Assembly: GCA_937889595.1 (NCBI GenBank)
Contig: CALAOR010000077.1
Coordinates: 1-64,000 of the forward strand
Length of the DNA: 64,000 nt
Direction of reading: 5' to 3'
Origin: an uncultured bacterium
GTDB lineage: Bacteria; Oederibacteriota; PGYV01; Palsa-1178
The notes beneath the pieces were generated by a model. The model had not been told where the DNA came from and did not search any database. It was given only the letters and a program-made list of their open reading frames with translations. The position numbers and the translations under genes were made by a program. Below, in pieces: positions 26,229 through 34,578 of the stretch; within the stretch, counting starts at the first letter, position 1, and every line of letters starts with the position of its first letter.

Positions 26229-27256
26229 GCGGTTTCCCTTTTGATAAGCTCGGGCTCTATGACTATATGTTTTTCCTCTTTGGCCCTGCCTTCAATAAGG
26301 CTGACAGTCATATCATAGATCATGGTGCCTATATCTTCTACGGGCTGCCTGACCGTTGTCAGCGCCGGGTTCAAAAGTTTTGCCGCCTGTATATCATCAT
26401 ACCCGATAAGAGCAAGCTGTTCGGGGATCTTTATACCGTCTTTTTTTGCCTGGTCCATAACCCCCATGGCAATGATATCTCCGGCGGCGCAGAAAATAGA
26501 TTCCATTTTCACTTTTTTTCTTGAAAAATTGTTCATGCAGTCCCTCCCGTCTTCATATGAATACTGCCGCACAAATTGGACCTTGTTCTTGTCAAACTCT
26601 ATCATGTTCTCGCTTAAGGCAAGCTTATACCCCTTCAGCCTGTCATTGGATATATAATGATAATCCTGCCCCAGCGGCGGGTCGCTTTCGCCCACTATGA
26701 TCCCGACGTTTCTTCCGTATTTTTTAATAAGATATGACGTGGCTTTGTATGCGCCGTTTATGTTATCTATTGTGATGCAGTTGCATCCTTTCATGTCGTT
26801 TTCCACCAATATCAGCGGGAGACCCCGTTTGTTATATTCAGATACCACATCGGGATTGGGCCTTAAAGTCATCAACACAACGGCATCCGCCTTCCTGCCG
26901 TAGAGCATTTTACGAAGCAATTCGTCCTTTGCCGCCAACATGTTGCCGGTTGAGTAAGGGTTAATGCCGTTTAAGTACTTTCCTGTTTTAAAGGCCTTGT
27001 TTTCAACCGATGCGAGTATGGAAGAAATGAATGCCGCCGTGAATCTGGGCGCAATAAAAGCAATGGATCCTGTTTTGCCGCTTGCCAGGCTCTTTGCGGA
27101 TTCGTTCGGGTAAAAATTCATATCCGCGGCGATCTTTATAACTTTTTTCCTTGTTACTTCGGATATGCGAGGATCATTATTTAAAGCCATTGAAACAGTA
27201 CCTTTGGCAAGTTTTGCTTTTAGCGCGATGTCTTTCAGGGTAATGTGCTTTTTCAT
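26225..27256 (-). CDS. LacI-family transcriptional regulator (2)
   Basis: A 343-residue paralogue of the following LacI gene. The helix-turn-helix is TLKDIALKAKLAKGTVSMALN, followed by NESAKSLASGKTGSIAFI and a sugar-sensor domain ending ALTTVRQPVEDIGTMIYDM. The recognition helices differ (KLAKGTVSMAL against KVSYVTVSNVI), so the two probably read related but different operators, or form heteromers. AAGGCGG lies before the ATG. A strong promoter with an overlapping palindrome precedes it (see the promoter entry), which suggests autoregulation. Confidence 0.95.
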   Translation of the reverse strand: MKKHITLKDIALKAKLAKGTVSMALNNDPRISEVTRKKVIKIAADMNFYPNESAKSLASGKTGSIAFIAPRFTAAFISSILASVENKAFKTGKYLNGINPYSTGNMLAAKDELLRKMLYGRKADAVVLMTLRPNPDVVSEYNKRGLPLILVENDMKGCNCITIDNINGAYKATSYLIKKYGRNVGIIVGESDPPLGQDYHYISNDRLKGYKLALSENMIEFDKNKVQFVRQYSYEDGRDCMNNFSRKKVKMESIFCAAGDIIAMGVMDQAKKDGIKIPEQLALIGYDDIQAAKLLNPALTTVRQPVEDIGTMIYDMTVSLIEGRAKEEKHIVIEPELIKRETA

Positions 27257-27280
27257 AAAACCGCCTTTTTTTATTTGACA

Positions 27281-27317
27281 ACACGTGTATTATAATGCAA
27301 AACAGCGTTTTATGCAA
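27281..27317 (-). promoter_or_regulatory. Promoter with ACACGTGT operator candidate, LacI pair
   Basis: On the minus strand TTGCAT (27317-27312) and TATAAT (27294-27289) are 17 bases apart. The perfect palindrome ACACGTGT (27281-27288) follows the -10 box directly, covering the likely transcription start. A central CpG dyad is typical of LacI-family operators. The same core lies upstream of the GH74 gene. Confidence 0.7.
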
Positions 27318-27400
27318 GGATTTGTTAATCATCTTGTTAATCAAAAGCAAAAATATGGATAATAAAATACCTCGTGTGTTATTAAACGGTCATGATAATT

Positions 27401-27426
27401 TGTAGTGGCCGAATATTATTCGGCCA
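27401..27426. repeat. GTAGKGG-palindrome element (1)
   Basis: TGTAG then the near-palindrome TGGCCGAATATTATTCGGCCA. It lies in the 259-base spacer between the GH1 and LacI genes. Part of a loose family with 27458-27484, 59132-59155 and 63084-63110. Confidence 0.6.
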
Positions 27427-27457
27427 TACGTTGGATGTTGTGTCTGCAGCGGCGTTG

Positions 27458-27484
27458 GTGGCGGCATAATATGCCGCCACTATA
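27458..27484. repeat. GTAGKGG-palindrome element (2)
   Basis: GTGGCGGCATAATATGCCGCCAC followed by TATA; read on the minus strand it begins ATAGTGGCGGC. Its perfect arms differ in sequence from the first element though the flank is alike. Confidence 0.6.
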
Positions 27485-27515
27485 TGTTCCATGACATGTT
27501 CCATGATTTTAAAAA

Positions 27516-28871
27516 CTAAAAACCGTTATTTTTTATTACATCCCTATAAAAATAACCGCTTTTTTTGACGGTCCTTTTCTGTGTTTTATAATCGGTTTTT
27601 ACAAGACCGAATTTTTTGGTGAATCCATGCGTCCATTCAAAATTATCCATCAGGGACCAGGCATAGTATCCTTTTACCTTTGCGCCGTCATTAATCGCCC
27701 TGTGAATTTGTTCCAGGTGTGCTGATATATATGCTATCCTGTCGTCATCCTGTATGACCCCATGGTTTACCACGTCATCTTTGCAGGCTATCCCGTTCTC
27801 GGTTATATATATGTCGGTGTTATAATCTTTTTTCACTCGCATCAGCATGGTGTAAAGCGCCTGCGGGTTTACTTCCCATCCGATCTCGGTATGGGGGGAA
27901 CCTGCGCCCATGTAAACGCATTCCTCCTCTATGAAAGGTTTATCCGGGCCGTTATCCCTTACCATGAGCCTGAAATAATAATTCGCGCCAAAAAAATCCG
28001 AAACACCGTCCTTTAACAGTTCCCTGTCGCCCGGTTCCATTTTAACCGATGATTTATGCACTTTTTCAAAATATTCAACCATTTCCTGCGGATATTCGCC
28101 CCTTAAAACGGGGTCCCAATACCACCTGTTCTGGTAAAGGTCGGCATATCTGGCCTTTTCAACGCAGGAAGCGGTATTTTCTTCCGGCTCAAAATGAAAA
28201 GCACATTGGGCCGTGCCTATAACGCCGTTTTTTATCTTTTTTTCCCTGAATTTGCGCACAGCCGACGCGTGGGCGAGGTTTGTAATATGGGTTGAATCAA
28301 TGCCGTTCTGCATGCCTTTTATGCGGGGAGGAAAAAATCCGTTCTTATAACTGCGGAAAGTAAAAACCCACGGCTCGTTAAAAGTTACCCATTTCTTGAC
28401 CCTGCTGCCGAAATAATCAAAAAGATAATCCGCATAGGCCTCAAAAGCCGGGATAAAATCCCTGGTCAAAAGCCCGCCGCGGTTCATCAGGTCCTGGGGC
28501 ATATCCCAGTGATAAAGGGTTATCATCGGCTCTATCCCATTTCTTAAAAGTTCATCCACGAGCCTGTCGTAAAAGGTTATGCCTTCTTTGTTCAGCTCAA
28601 AATCGCCTTTCGGGAAGATCCTGGGCCACGATATGGAAAACCTGTATGTTGTAAGCCCGAGTTCTTTCATCAGCTGTACATCGTCTTTAAACCTGTAATA
28701 ATGATCGCAGGCAATATCGCCGGTATCATTATTTTTAATATTGCCCTGGGCGTGCGTGAATGTGTCCCATATGGATAAACCCTTCCCATCCCTGTTCCAC
28801 GCGCCTTCAATCTGATATGAGGACGTTCCCGCACCCCACAGAAAATCTTTTGGAAACTCAATTTTGGTCAT
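27516..28871 (-). CDS. Glycoside hydrolase family 1 beta-glucosidase
   Basis: A 451-residue GH1 enzyme of normal length, without signal peptide, so cytoplasmic. The N-terminal signature is FLWGAGTSSYQIEGAWNRDG. The acid/base is Glu166 in TFNEPW and the nucleophile Glu358 in YITENG; GYYAWSLMDNFEWTHGF supplies the sugar-binding Glu and Trp. It releases glucose or galactose from beta-linked disaccharides such as cellobiose. A likely promoter (TTGCCA-16-TATACT on the minus strand at 28908-28935) lies upstream. The LacI pair follows 259 bases downstream on the same strand. Confidence 0.97.
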   Translation of the reverse strand: MTKIEFPKDFLWGAGTSSYQIEGAWNRDGKGLSIWDTFTHAQGNIKNNDTGDIACDHYYRFKDDVQLMKELGLTTYRFSISWPRIFPKGDFELNKEGITFYDRLVDELLRNGIEPMITLYHWDMPQDLMNRGGLLTRDFIPAFEAYADYLFDYFGSRVKKWVTFNEPWVFTFRSYKNGFFPPRIKGMQNGIDSTHITNLAHASAVRKFREKKIKNGVIGTAQCAFHFEPEENTASCVEKARYADLYQNRWYWDPVLRGEYPQEMVEYFEKVHKSSVKMEPGDRELLKDGVSDFFGANYYFRLMVRDNGPDKPFIEEECVYMGAGSPHTEIGWEVNPQALYTMLMRVKKDYNTDIYITENGIACKDDVVNHGVIQDDDRIAYISAHLEQIHRAINDGAKVKGYYAWSLMDNFEWTHGFTKKFGLVKTDYKTQKRTVKKSGYFYRDVIKNNGF

Positions 28872-28969
28872 GTATTCTCCTTTTTAAAATATCAGACAGT
28901 ATAGCAGAAAGGGATATCATGGCAAGCGTAAATTAGGGCAGGCTTTTCTGGGGTTTGTCGCAATAATTT

Positions 28970-31900
28970 TTATCTGATGATTACAATCGTATTTATCTTT
29001 GACCTTCCTGTGGTGCCGTTATCATCTTTTGCTTCTATTACATAGAGATAAATCCCCCGCGACAGGCTTTCAAATACATCCGGACCGATAAACATGGTTT
29101 TTATTCCTGCGGTTGTCGGAGAGCTTGCCGTATGCTTCCTGATCAGCCTGAAGTTTGTCGTATATAATTTAAATATTATTTCCGACGCATCATGAGTAAG
29201 CTCATAACCTATCGTGATGCCGCTGCCGGAATCGCACGGATTTGGATATGCCAGAGTATTTTTAACTTCGATCGGCAACGCAACAATCGTTGATATTAAG
29301 GTTGGCGTTGCGGTCGGTGTATTGGTAGTCGCTGTATCGGAGGCGGTGGGCGTTACTGTTGCAGTAGCTGACAATATTGTTGATGTCCCTGTGGCGCTAT
29401 GCGTGGATGTTTGCGTCATTGTCAGCGTAGGTGTATCAGTATATGTGCACGTAACTGTTGATGTATAAGTTAATGTTGTTGTGGGCGTGTCTGTCGGGCT
29501 CTCCGCAAAAGGCGTGTTTGTCGGTGAAACCGTGTGCGTGCGGCTCCCGGTATATGTTGGCGTTATTGTTGCCGTTATAGCAGCGGTTGGTGTGTATGTC
29601 TGCGTAAATGTTCTTGTGCAGGTGGCAGAGCTGGTATAAGTCAACGCCGGCGGCGTAGCCGTGTCAATTGCCGTCCTGGTTGCGGTATTGACGGCTGTAT
29701 ATGTATCTGTCGGCGAATTAATTACAGTTGTCCATGTTTCTGTAAAAGTTCCCGTAAATGTCGGTGTATTAATACTGAATGTGCCTGTAGGCGTATAAGT
29801 CGGGGTCATTGTCCTGGACGCTGTGAATGTAAAGGAAGCAGTATAAGAGTATGTAAAGGTTAATGACGGTGTAAAAGACCCGGTTGCAGTGCTTGTAACC
29901 GTGGCTGTAGAAGTCGCTGTAGGGGGTGCGGTCCTTGAGGCCGTAATTGTTAATGTGAATGATGGGTTTGGCATCGTAGCAGTCGGGCTGGCGGTTGCCG
30001 TACGCGATGGAGTTGGAGTATTTGTGGCCGTGCGAGTATAAGTGGCAGTTGCTGTTCTCGTGTATGTGGCGCTAAATGTCGGTGTGCCCGCAACCGCGGC
30101 ATCTCCGTAAAAAGCCCCCCTTCCTTCGGCGGAAACATAGCATCTGCCGTATATCCTGGGATCCCCTATTACAGTGTGTAATAATCCATACTGGTTGGCA
30201 TCGGTATTAATTCTTGTCCACGTGGCGCCTGTATCATCGGACCTGTATAATCCCAAAGCGCCTCCCACAATTCCCGACAAATATATCGCGGGATACGGCC
30301 AGCCTGACGCGGCTTTTCCAAAACCCACAAGGTACGCTGCTGTTACCGTGTTTATTTTTGTAGCTGTAGTGCCGCTGTCTATGGAGCGATAAAGGCCGCC
30401 CGCCCCTGTAGTGATCCACAAGTGACCTTCATTGCCTATTACAGTCTTGCATGAACCGTCCCCGGAATTATATGACGCAAGCGCGGGAAGCCCCGAAGCT
30501 TTTTGCGCAAACGACTGTCCTCCGTTCAAAGAAACCCAGACAGCGCCGTTCACAGGGTCATAATAATAAAACTTACTTGCATTAACCCTGTCAGACTCGG
30601 GGCAATATCCTGCCGGAGCGCCGCCTGTTGACGCGGTCCAACTGCCCCCGTTATTTGCCGAGTATGAAAGCGCGCCGCCGGCCGGCATCCATACAATGTT
30701 TGCGCCGTCGGCCGAAATTGCCACTGCTTTGGAACCTCCGCCTGTTGTCCCGGCCGGATATGCCGCAAAATCGATCCATGTGACGCCGGCGTCAGTGCTA
30801 TATGCGCCATAAGGAGCGGCGTTGTATGCTTTTACTATTTTTGCGGGTACGCTCTCGGCATAGTCTGTGGAAAGTGTTGTCCCCTTATCGGGCATATAAA
30901 ATCCCGATGCCGGGGACAGGTCCAGGTTATCATGTTTAAATCCGCCCTGGTCGCCCATCGCGCTTAATAAAGGCGCGCCTGTGGGCGGGCTTATTATTTC
31001 AATGGGTACAGTTTCTTCCAGGACCTTATCCTTAAAATACCAGTTGGTGGGCGACGCGCTTAAGTTATCGCAGCCCCATATGCCATAGCCTGTGCCAAAC
31101 GCGGCTTTGTTTGAATCAAAAGGGTCTATTTTTATGTCCTCAAGCCAGTGGGGGCTTCTTCGCGATGTCCATGGGGCATAAGTACGGTCCCATGTCGCAA
31201 TATTGGCGTTGGTTGATGTGTTCCAAAGTAATGCGGTCCATGTTGTGCCGCCGTTCGCGGAGCTCCATACCTGATCATAGGGGTACCACAGATCAAGCGT
31301 GGAAACAAGTATGTGCAGCGGATTCTGGGCGTCAACTGATATGCCTCCGTAACCGTACGCCGGATTCAATACAGGCGAAATATTTGTCCAGGTACTGCCG
31401 CTGATATTATATTTCCAGACAGCGCCTGCGGTTGCGTTATTGGGCCCGGCATTGTTTGCAAATGTCATAAAAAGATTTCCGCCGCTTATATCAGCCCTGA
31501 TGCCCATGAGTGTCGCGGGCTGTCCGGCAACCAACGTCCAGGTCGCGCCTCCGTCATTGCTGCGGTACAGGCTCTGCCCGGTAATATTATTTGCGGCAAC
31601 AAAAATACGCTGGGTCGCAAAGCCCAAAGCGCTGCTTGATCTGTCAAAAATAACAAAGGTCACATTCGCCGGGGTAAACCCGGCAACTTTTGTCCATGCG
31701 GCCCCGTAGTTTGTGGATTTCCATAACCCATCAGCGGTTGTTCCCATGAAAAGCATTGAACCCAGGTTCGGGTCCACCTGCAGCCGTTCGCCCGTGCCGC
31801 GGCCGTCTTCATTTCCGCCTATTTTCACGGTAAGCGGGTTTATGGCCCATGTAACACCCTTGTCGGTTGAAGCAAGCAAAGCGCCGGTGCCTGCCCATGA

Positions 31901-32233
31901 CGCCGTGTACTTTCCGGTTTCAAGATAAACACGGTTCACGTCATTAGGGTCAACAGCCAGGGAAAGTATACCCATATAATCGGAATTGTTCCGTGTCAGA
32001 AAATCAGTGATGGCAACCCACTGGCTTGTTGCGTTATCCCAGCGGTAAGCTCCGCCCATATCGGTGCGGGCGTAAGCAAGCCCGGATTGCGCGGGATGAT
32101 ATATGATGCCGTCCACAAACCCTCCGCCGCCGACAATCACGGATTTCCAGGTATAAGCGGCGGGAATAACTGACGGCAATAAAAGGCAGAAAATTATGAA
32201 AAACGCCGAAAAACATTTCTTAAGTTTTAGCAT
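28970..32233 (-). CDS. Secreted GH74 xyloglucanase with Thr-rich stalk and C-terminal sorting-type domain
   Basis: A 1087-residue exported enzyme. The ATG at 32233 has AGGAG five bases upstream and opens a signal peptide ending PAAYTW; a 59-residue longer frame was rejected. The catalytic part (about 25-740) is a GH74 double propeller: VGGGGFVDGIIYHP, YARTDMGGAYRWD (a catalytic Asp in TDMGG), LLASTDKGVTW and many SxDxGxTW Asp-box repeats. Residues ~745-985 are a Thr/Pro/Ser-rich stalk (TATYTRTAT, TPTYTPTG). The last ~95 residues (LAYPNPCDS to GIYLYVIEA) resemble FlgD-Ig or T9SS-type C-terminal domains used for surface sorting. It probably cuts xyloglucan outside the cell, feeding GH1 and GH43. 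Confidence 0.93.
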   Translation of the reverse strand: MLKLKKCFSAFFIIFCLLLPSVIPAAYTWKSVIVGGGGFVDGIIYHPAQSGLAYARTDMGGAYRWDNATSQWVAITDFLTRNNSDYMGILSLAVDPNDVNRVYLETGKYTASWAGTGALLASTDKGVTWAINPLTVKIGGNEDGRGTGERLQVDPNLGSMLFMGTTADGLWKSTNYGAAWTKVAGFTPANVTFVIFDRSSSALGFATQRIFVAANNITGQSLYRSNDGGATWTLVAGQPATLMGIRADISGGNLFMTFANNAGPNNATAGAVWKYNISGSTWTNISPVLNPAYGYGGISVDAQNPLHILVSTLDLWYPYDQVWSSANGGTTWTALLWNTSTNANIATWDRTYAPWTSRRSPHWLEDIKIDPFDSNKAAFGTGYGIWGCDNLSASPTNWYFKDKVLEETVPIEIISPPTGAPLLSAMGDQGGFKHDNLDLSPASGFYMPDKGTTLSTDYAESVPAKIVKAYNAAPYGAYSTDAGVTWIDFAAYPAGTTGGGSKAVAISADGANIVWMPAGGALSYSANNGGSWTASTGGAPAGYCPESDRVNASKFYYYDPVNGAVWVSLNGGQSFAQKASGLPALASYNSGDGSCKTVIGNEGHLWITTGAGGLYRSIDSGTTATKINTVTAAYLVGFGKAASGWPYPAIYLSGIVGGALGLYRSDDTGATWTRINTDANQYGLLHTVIGDPRIYGRCYVSAEGRGAFYGDAAVAGTPTFSATYTRTATATYTRTATNTPTPSRTATASPTATMPNPSFTLTITASRTAPPTATSTATVTSTATGSFTPSLTFTYSYTASFTFTASRTMTPTYTPTGTFSINTPTFTGTFTETWTTVINSPTDTYTAVNTATRTAIDTATPPALTYTSSATCTRTFTQTYTPTAAITATITPTYTGSRTHTVSPTNTPFAESPTDTPTTTLTYTSTVTCTYTDTPTLTMTQTSTHSATGTSTILSATATVTPTASDTATTNTPTATPTLISTIVALPIEVKNTLAYPNPCDSGSGITIGYELTHDASEIIFKLYTTNFRLIRKHTASSPTTAGIKTMFIGPDVFESLSRGIYLYVIEAKDDNGTTGRSKINTIVIIR

Positions 32234-32370
32234 ATGAACTCCTGTTATTAAATACTCCTGTGCCTTTCCCCAAGCATAACAAGTATACATCTTATACCGC
32301 TTAAAATCAATGAAACAAGGCGTTTTTAGGGCGTTTTTGAGGGTTTTTGAAAATGGCGGCCAAAAGCATA

Positions 32371-32382
32371 ACACACGTGTGT
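32371..32382. promoter_or_regulatory. Operator candidate upstream of the GH74 gene
   Basis: ACACACGTGTGT is a perfect 12-base palindrome, about 140 bases upstream of the GH74 start. On the minus strand a TATAAC hexamer lies about 8 bases before it. It contains the same ACACGTGT core as the LacI-pair promoter. Confidence 0.6.
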
Positions 32383-32410
32383 AATCGGAGTTATAATTAA
32401 TAATCGACAA

Positions 32411-33376
32411 TCAGCCGTTTGCAATCAATGATTTATCGTTATACTGTGTCATTTTTAGGAATTCATCTTCCCCAATTATATTGATGGGCCTTTTGCCTTC
32501 AATCAATCTTTTGGCCCTTTTTACTTTTCCGCTTTCCGCGGTAACCGTATTTTTTTTCAGGTCATGCGGGCCGGCGACCAGGTAGTCGGTGCTTCCCCTG
32601 ACCCAGTTTGAAACAATTCCGCCTGAATCAACCACCTTTTGCATGGCATCCCTTCGGATAAGTCCGGTTGAAAACTCGCCAGTAAAAACAAATTCTTTTT
32701 TATACATGGGATGCCTGGGGTCAAAATTTTCTACCTTGGGCATGATATGCGCGGCGTTTACTTTTTCTCCAAACCGCTCGGTTAAAAAATCATGACTCAG
32801 CACATGCGCTTCCCCGGCTTTTACGGTTTTTATCCTGACTTTGGCGTGTTCCAAAAGCGTCCGTATATCGTTTAAGCCTGTTTCTTTCATTGCCGATACA
32901 ATTATATTGGCGCACGCCAGCGCGTCTTCACCGGCGTTATGATGCTTTAAAACATGTTTAAGATGCGCGCTGACCGTGTGCAACCTGTAATTCTTAAGGC
33001 CAAGCCAGGTGCTTTTGGCGAGTTCCACGGTGCAGAAGTATTCAAATTCCGGGATTGGCAGTGCGTATACCGTCAGCACATCCTTTAAAGCCCTTATATC
33101 AAAGTCGGTGTTATGCGCGGCCACTATGGAATTTTCCATGAAAGGTTTTATGGACCCGTAAACTTCGCTGAATTCAGGCGCATCTTTTACAGATTCCCTT
33201 GTAATGCCGTGTATCCTTACATTATCCTTATTAAAAGAGCCGTATTTCGGGTGTGGTTTCACGGGAATGTTTTTTGAAAGCGTTATTTGTCCATCCTCTA
33301 TTACCGATATGCCCATGGCGCAAACACTGCCTATGAACGGGTTGGCTGTCTCAAAATCTATGCACGTTATCCTCAT
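32411..33376 (-). CDS. DnaQ-type 3'-5' exonuclease with C-terminal BRCT domain
   Basis: A 321-residue protein. The exonuclease domain (1-170) has all DEDDh residues in context: IDFETAN (Asp7, Glu9), AHNTDFDIRAL and HHNAGEDALACA. A linker leads to a BRCT domain (about 225-312: EFVFTGEFSTGLIRRDAMQKVVDSGG, STDYLVAG). DnaQ-BRCT proteins occur in several bacteria and are thought to act in DNA repair or proofreading; the role of this one is not known. It is upstream of the GH74 gene on the same strand but the 178-base gap with an operator suggests separate control. Confidence 0.93.
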   Translation of the reverse strand: MRITCIDFETANPFIGSVCAMGISVIEDGQITLSKNIPVKPHPKYGSFNKDNVRIHGITRESVKDAPEFSEVYGSIKPFMENSIVAAHNTDFDIRALKDVLTVYALPIPEFEYFCTVELAKSTWLGLKNYRLHTVSAHLKHVLKHHNAGEDALACANIIVSAMKETGLNDIRTLLEHAKVRIKTVKAGEAHVLSHDFLTERFGEKVNAAHIMPKVENFDPRHPMYKKEFVFTGEFSTGLIRRDAMQKVVDSGGIVSNWVRGSTDYLVAGPHDLKKNTVTAESGKVKRAKRLIEGKRPINIIGEDEFLKMTQYNDKSLIANG

Positions 33377-33450
33377 TTGGTACCTTTCTTTGTTTTGAAT
33401 AATTTCAAATGTATTATACTATAAAATACAGATATATGAGTATAAATAAT

Positions 33451-33488
33451 TTGAAAATCGCATTAGGGGTCTTGTTTGCGATTTTCAA
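33451..33488. repeat. 12-bp perfect inverted repeat downstream of the glycosidase-fold gene
   Basis: TTGAAAATCGCA and TGCGATTTTCAA, 14-base spacer, 55 bases after the gene's stop. Weak T-tract; it may act as a terminator or protect mRNA ends. Confidence 0.55.
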
Positions 33489-33542
33489 CGGGTGAAACAT
33501 TGGATTTCGTCCAATTTACCAAATATTTGATTAATTTGTGAT

Positions 33543-34562
33543 TTATGATTTGGGATTTGAGATTGCCTTTAAGCCTCTCACGATCTCCCCCCACACAACC
33601 CCGGGCCTGTCTGATGCAATGCTTGACATCATTTCCCCGCCTTTATATCCCCATACCCACAAAGATCTGACCCCTGCGTCGGCTGCGGCTTTAATCGACA
33701 GCTTTGCCCTGCCTTCGGTCCCCTTTTTATAGCCGGAACCCTGCAGCCAGAAGTGCGGGGTCTTACCCGCGCCGTAGGATATTTCTTTTATGTTTACAGC
33801 CGCGGTATAGCTGGTCTTGTATACGTCAGGGCTGCCTTTTATCCAGCACGGGTCAACCCCGAGCGAATCGATCTGCTTTATGCCTGCCATGGATTCAAAG
33901 GTCGCGCATCTTTCCGTATCGTTCGACCGGGTTATAAGCGCCACGGAATTTTTTACCTTGTTTTTGGAAATTTGCTTTACATAAGCGCTCATTTCCAGGA
34001 TAAAGGACTTAACCGTATCTTCCCTGAATTTTACCACGCTTGAGTCCATAATTATAACAGGCATTGCCCTTAAGTTCTTCATCTCAAAACTTTCCCTGCA
34101 GTACGGGCAGCGGCAGCCCCATGCTATTTTCCTGCCCTTGTGCCTTATCGCAAGCATCGGTTCATCCCAAAACACGGCATCAACCCCCATATCCACGGCC
34201 GCGTCGGCCCATTTTTTCATGTAATTACGGAATAAAGGGTTATTAAGGCAAGCGGCAGGATAGCGTTTATTATCAGAAAGCAGCTGCCAGGCAAGAGGGT
34301 TCTCCAGAAGGAAGTTTGACAGCGCTTCCCCGCCAAATACCCGGCCTAAGGCCCATGGGTCTATCCAGGTTGTAAACCCGTAGTCCTTACCCGCCCTGAC
34401 CATGTCTTTAACGTTCCCGGAGCTGTATAAAAGGTCTTCTTCGGAAAATGTATGGAGTATGGAATTAAATCCGTCTTTTTTCATGTCTTTTAGATCGGTA
34501 ATGAAATGTTTCAAGTGCCTGTTTGAAAAATAACTCACGCCGACCTGGTTGAAGAATTTCAT
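33543..34562 (-). CDS. Hypothetical protein, probable TIM-barrel glycosidase-like
   Basis: A 339-residue cytoplasmic protein. The pattern is that of a glycosidase-like barrel: DLKDMKKDGFNSILHTFSEED, then YGFTTWIDPWALGRVFGG, GVDAVFWDEPML (the Asp-Glu pair after strand four is a good catalytic candidate), then DSLGVDPCW and SLWVWGYKGG. A Cys pair (CRCPYC) in the centre could bind a metal. I do not recognise the family. GGAGG lies five bases before the ATG at 34562. It follows a membrane transporter gene by 16 bases, so the pair is one operon and the transporter may supply its substrate. The C-terminal codons run into a simple repetitive sequence. Confidence 0.7.
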   Translation of the reverse strand: MKFFNQVGVSYFSNRHLKHFITDLKDMKKDGFNSILHTFSEEDLLYSSGNVKDMVRAGKDYGFTTWIDPWALGRVFGGEALSNFLLENPLAWQLLSDNKRYPAACLNNPLFRNYMKKWADAAVDMGVDAVFWDEPMLAIRHKGRKIAWGCRCPYCRESFEMKNLRAMPVIIMDSSVVKFREDTVKSFILEMSAYVKQISKNKVKNSVALITRSNDTERCATFESMAGIKQIDSLGVDPCWIKGSPDVYKTSYTAAVNIKEISYGAGKTPHFWLQGSGYKKGTEGRAKLSIKAAADAGVRSLWVWGYKGGEMMSSIASDRPGVVWGEIVRGLKAISNPKS

Positions 34563-34578
34563 ATATTGCCTCCAATAT

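Noticed and set aside
32234-32410. 59-residue N-terminal extension of the GH74 protein
   Set aside because: AGGAG and a signal peptide mark the ATG at 32233; the extension would bury the signal peptide and cover the operator candidate.
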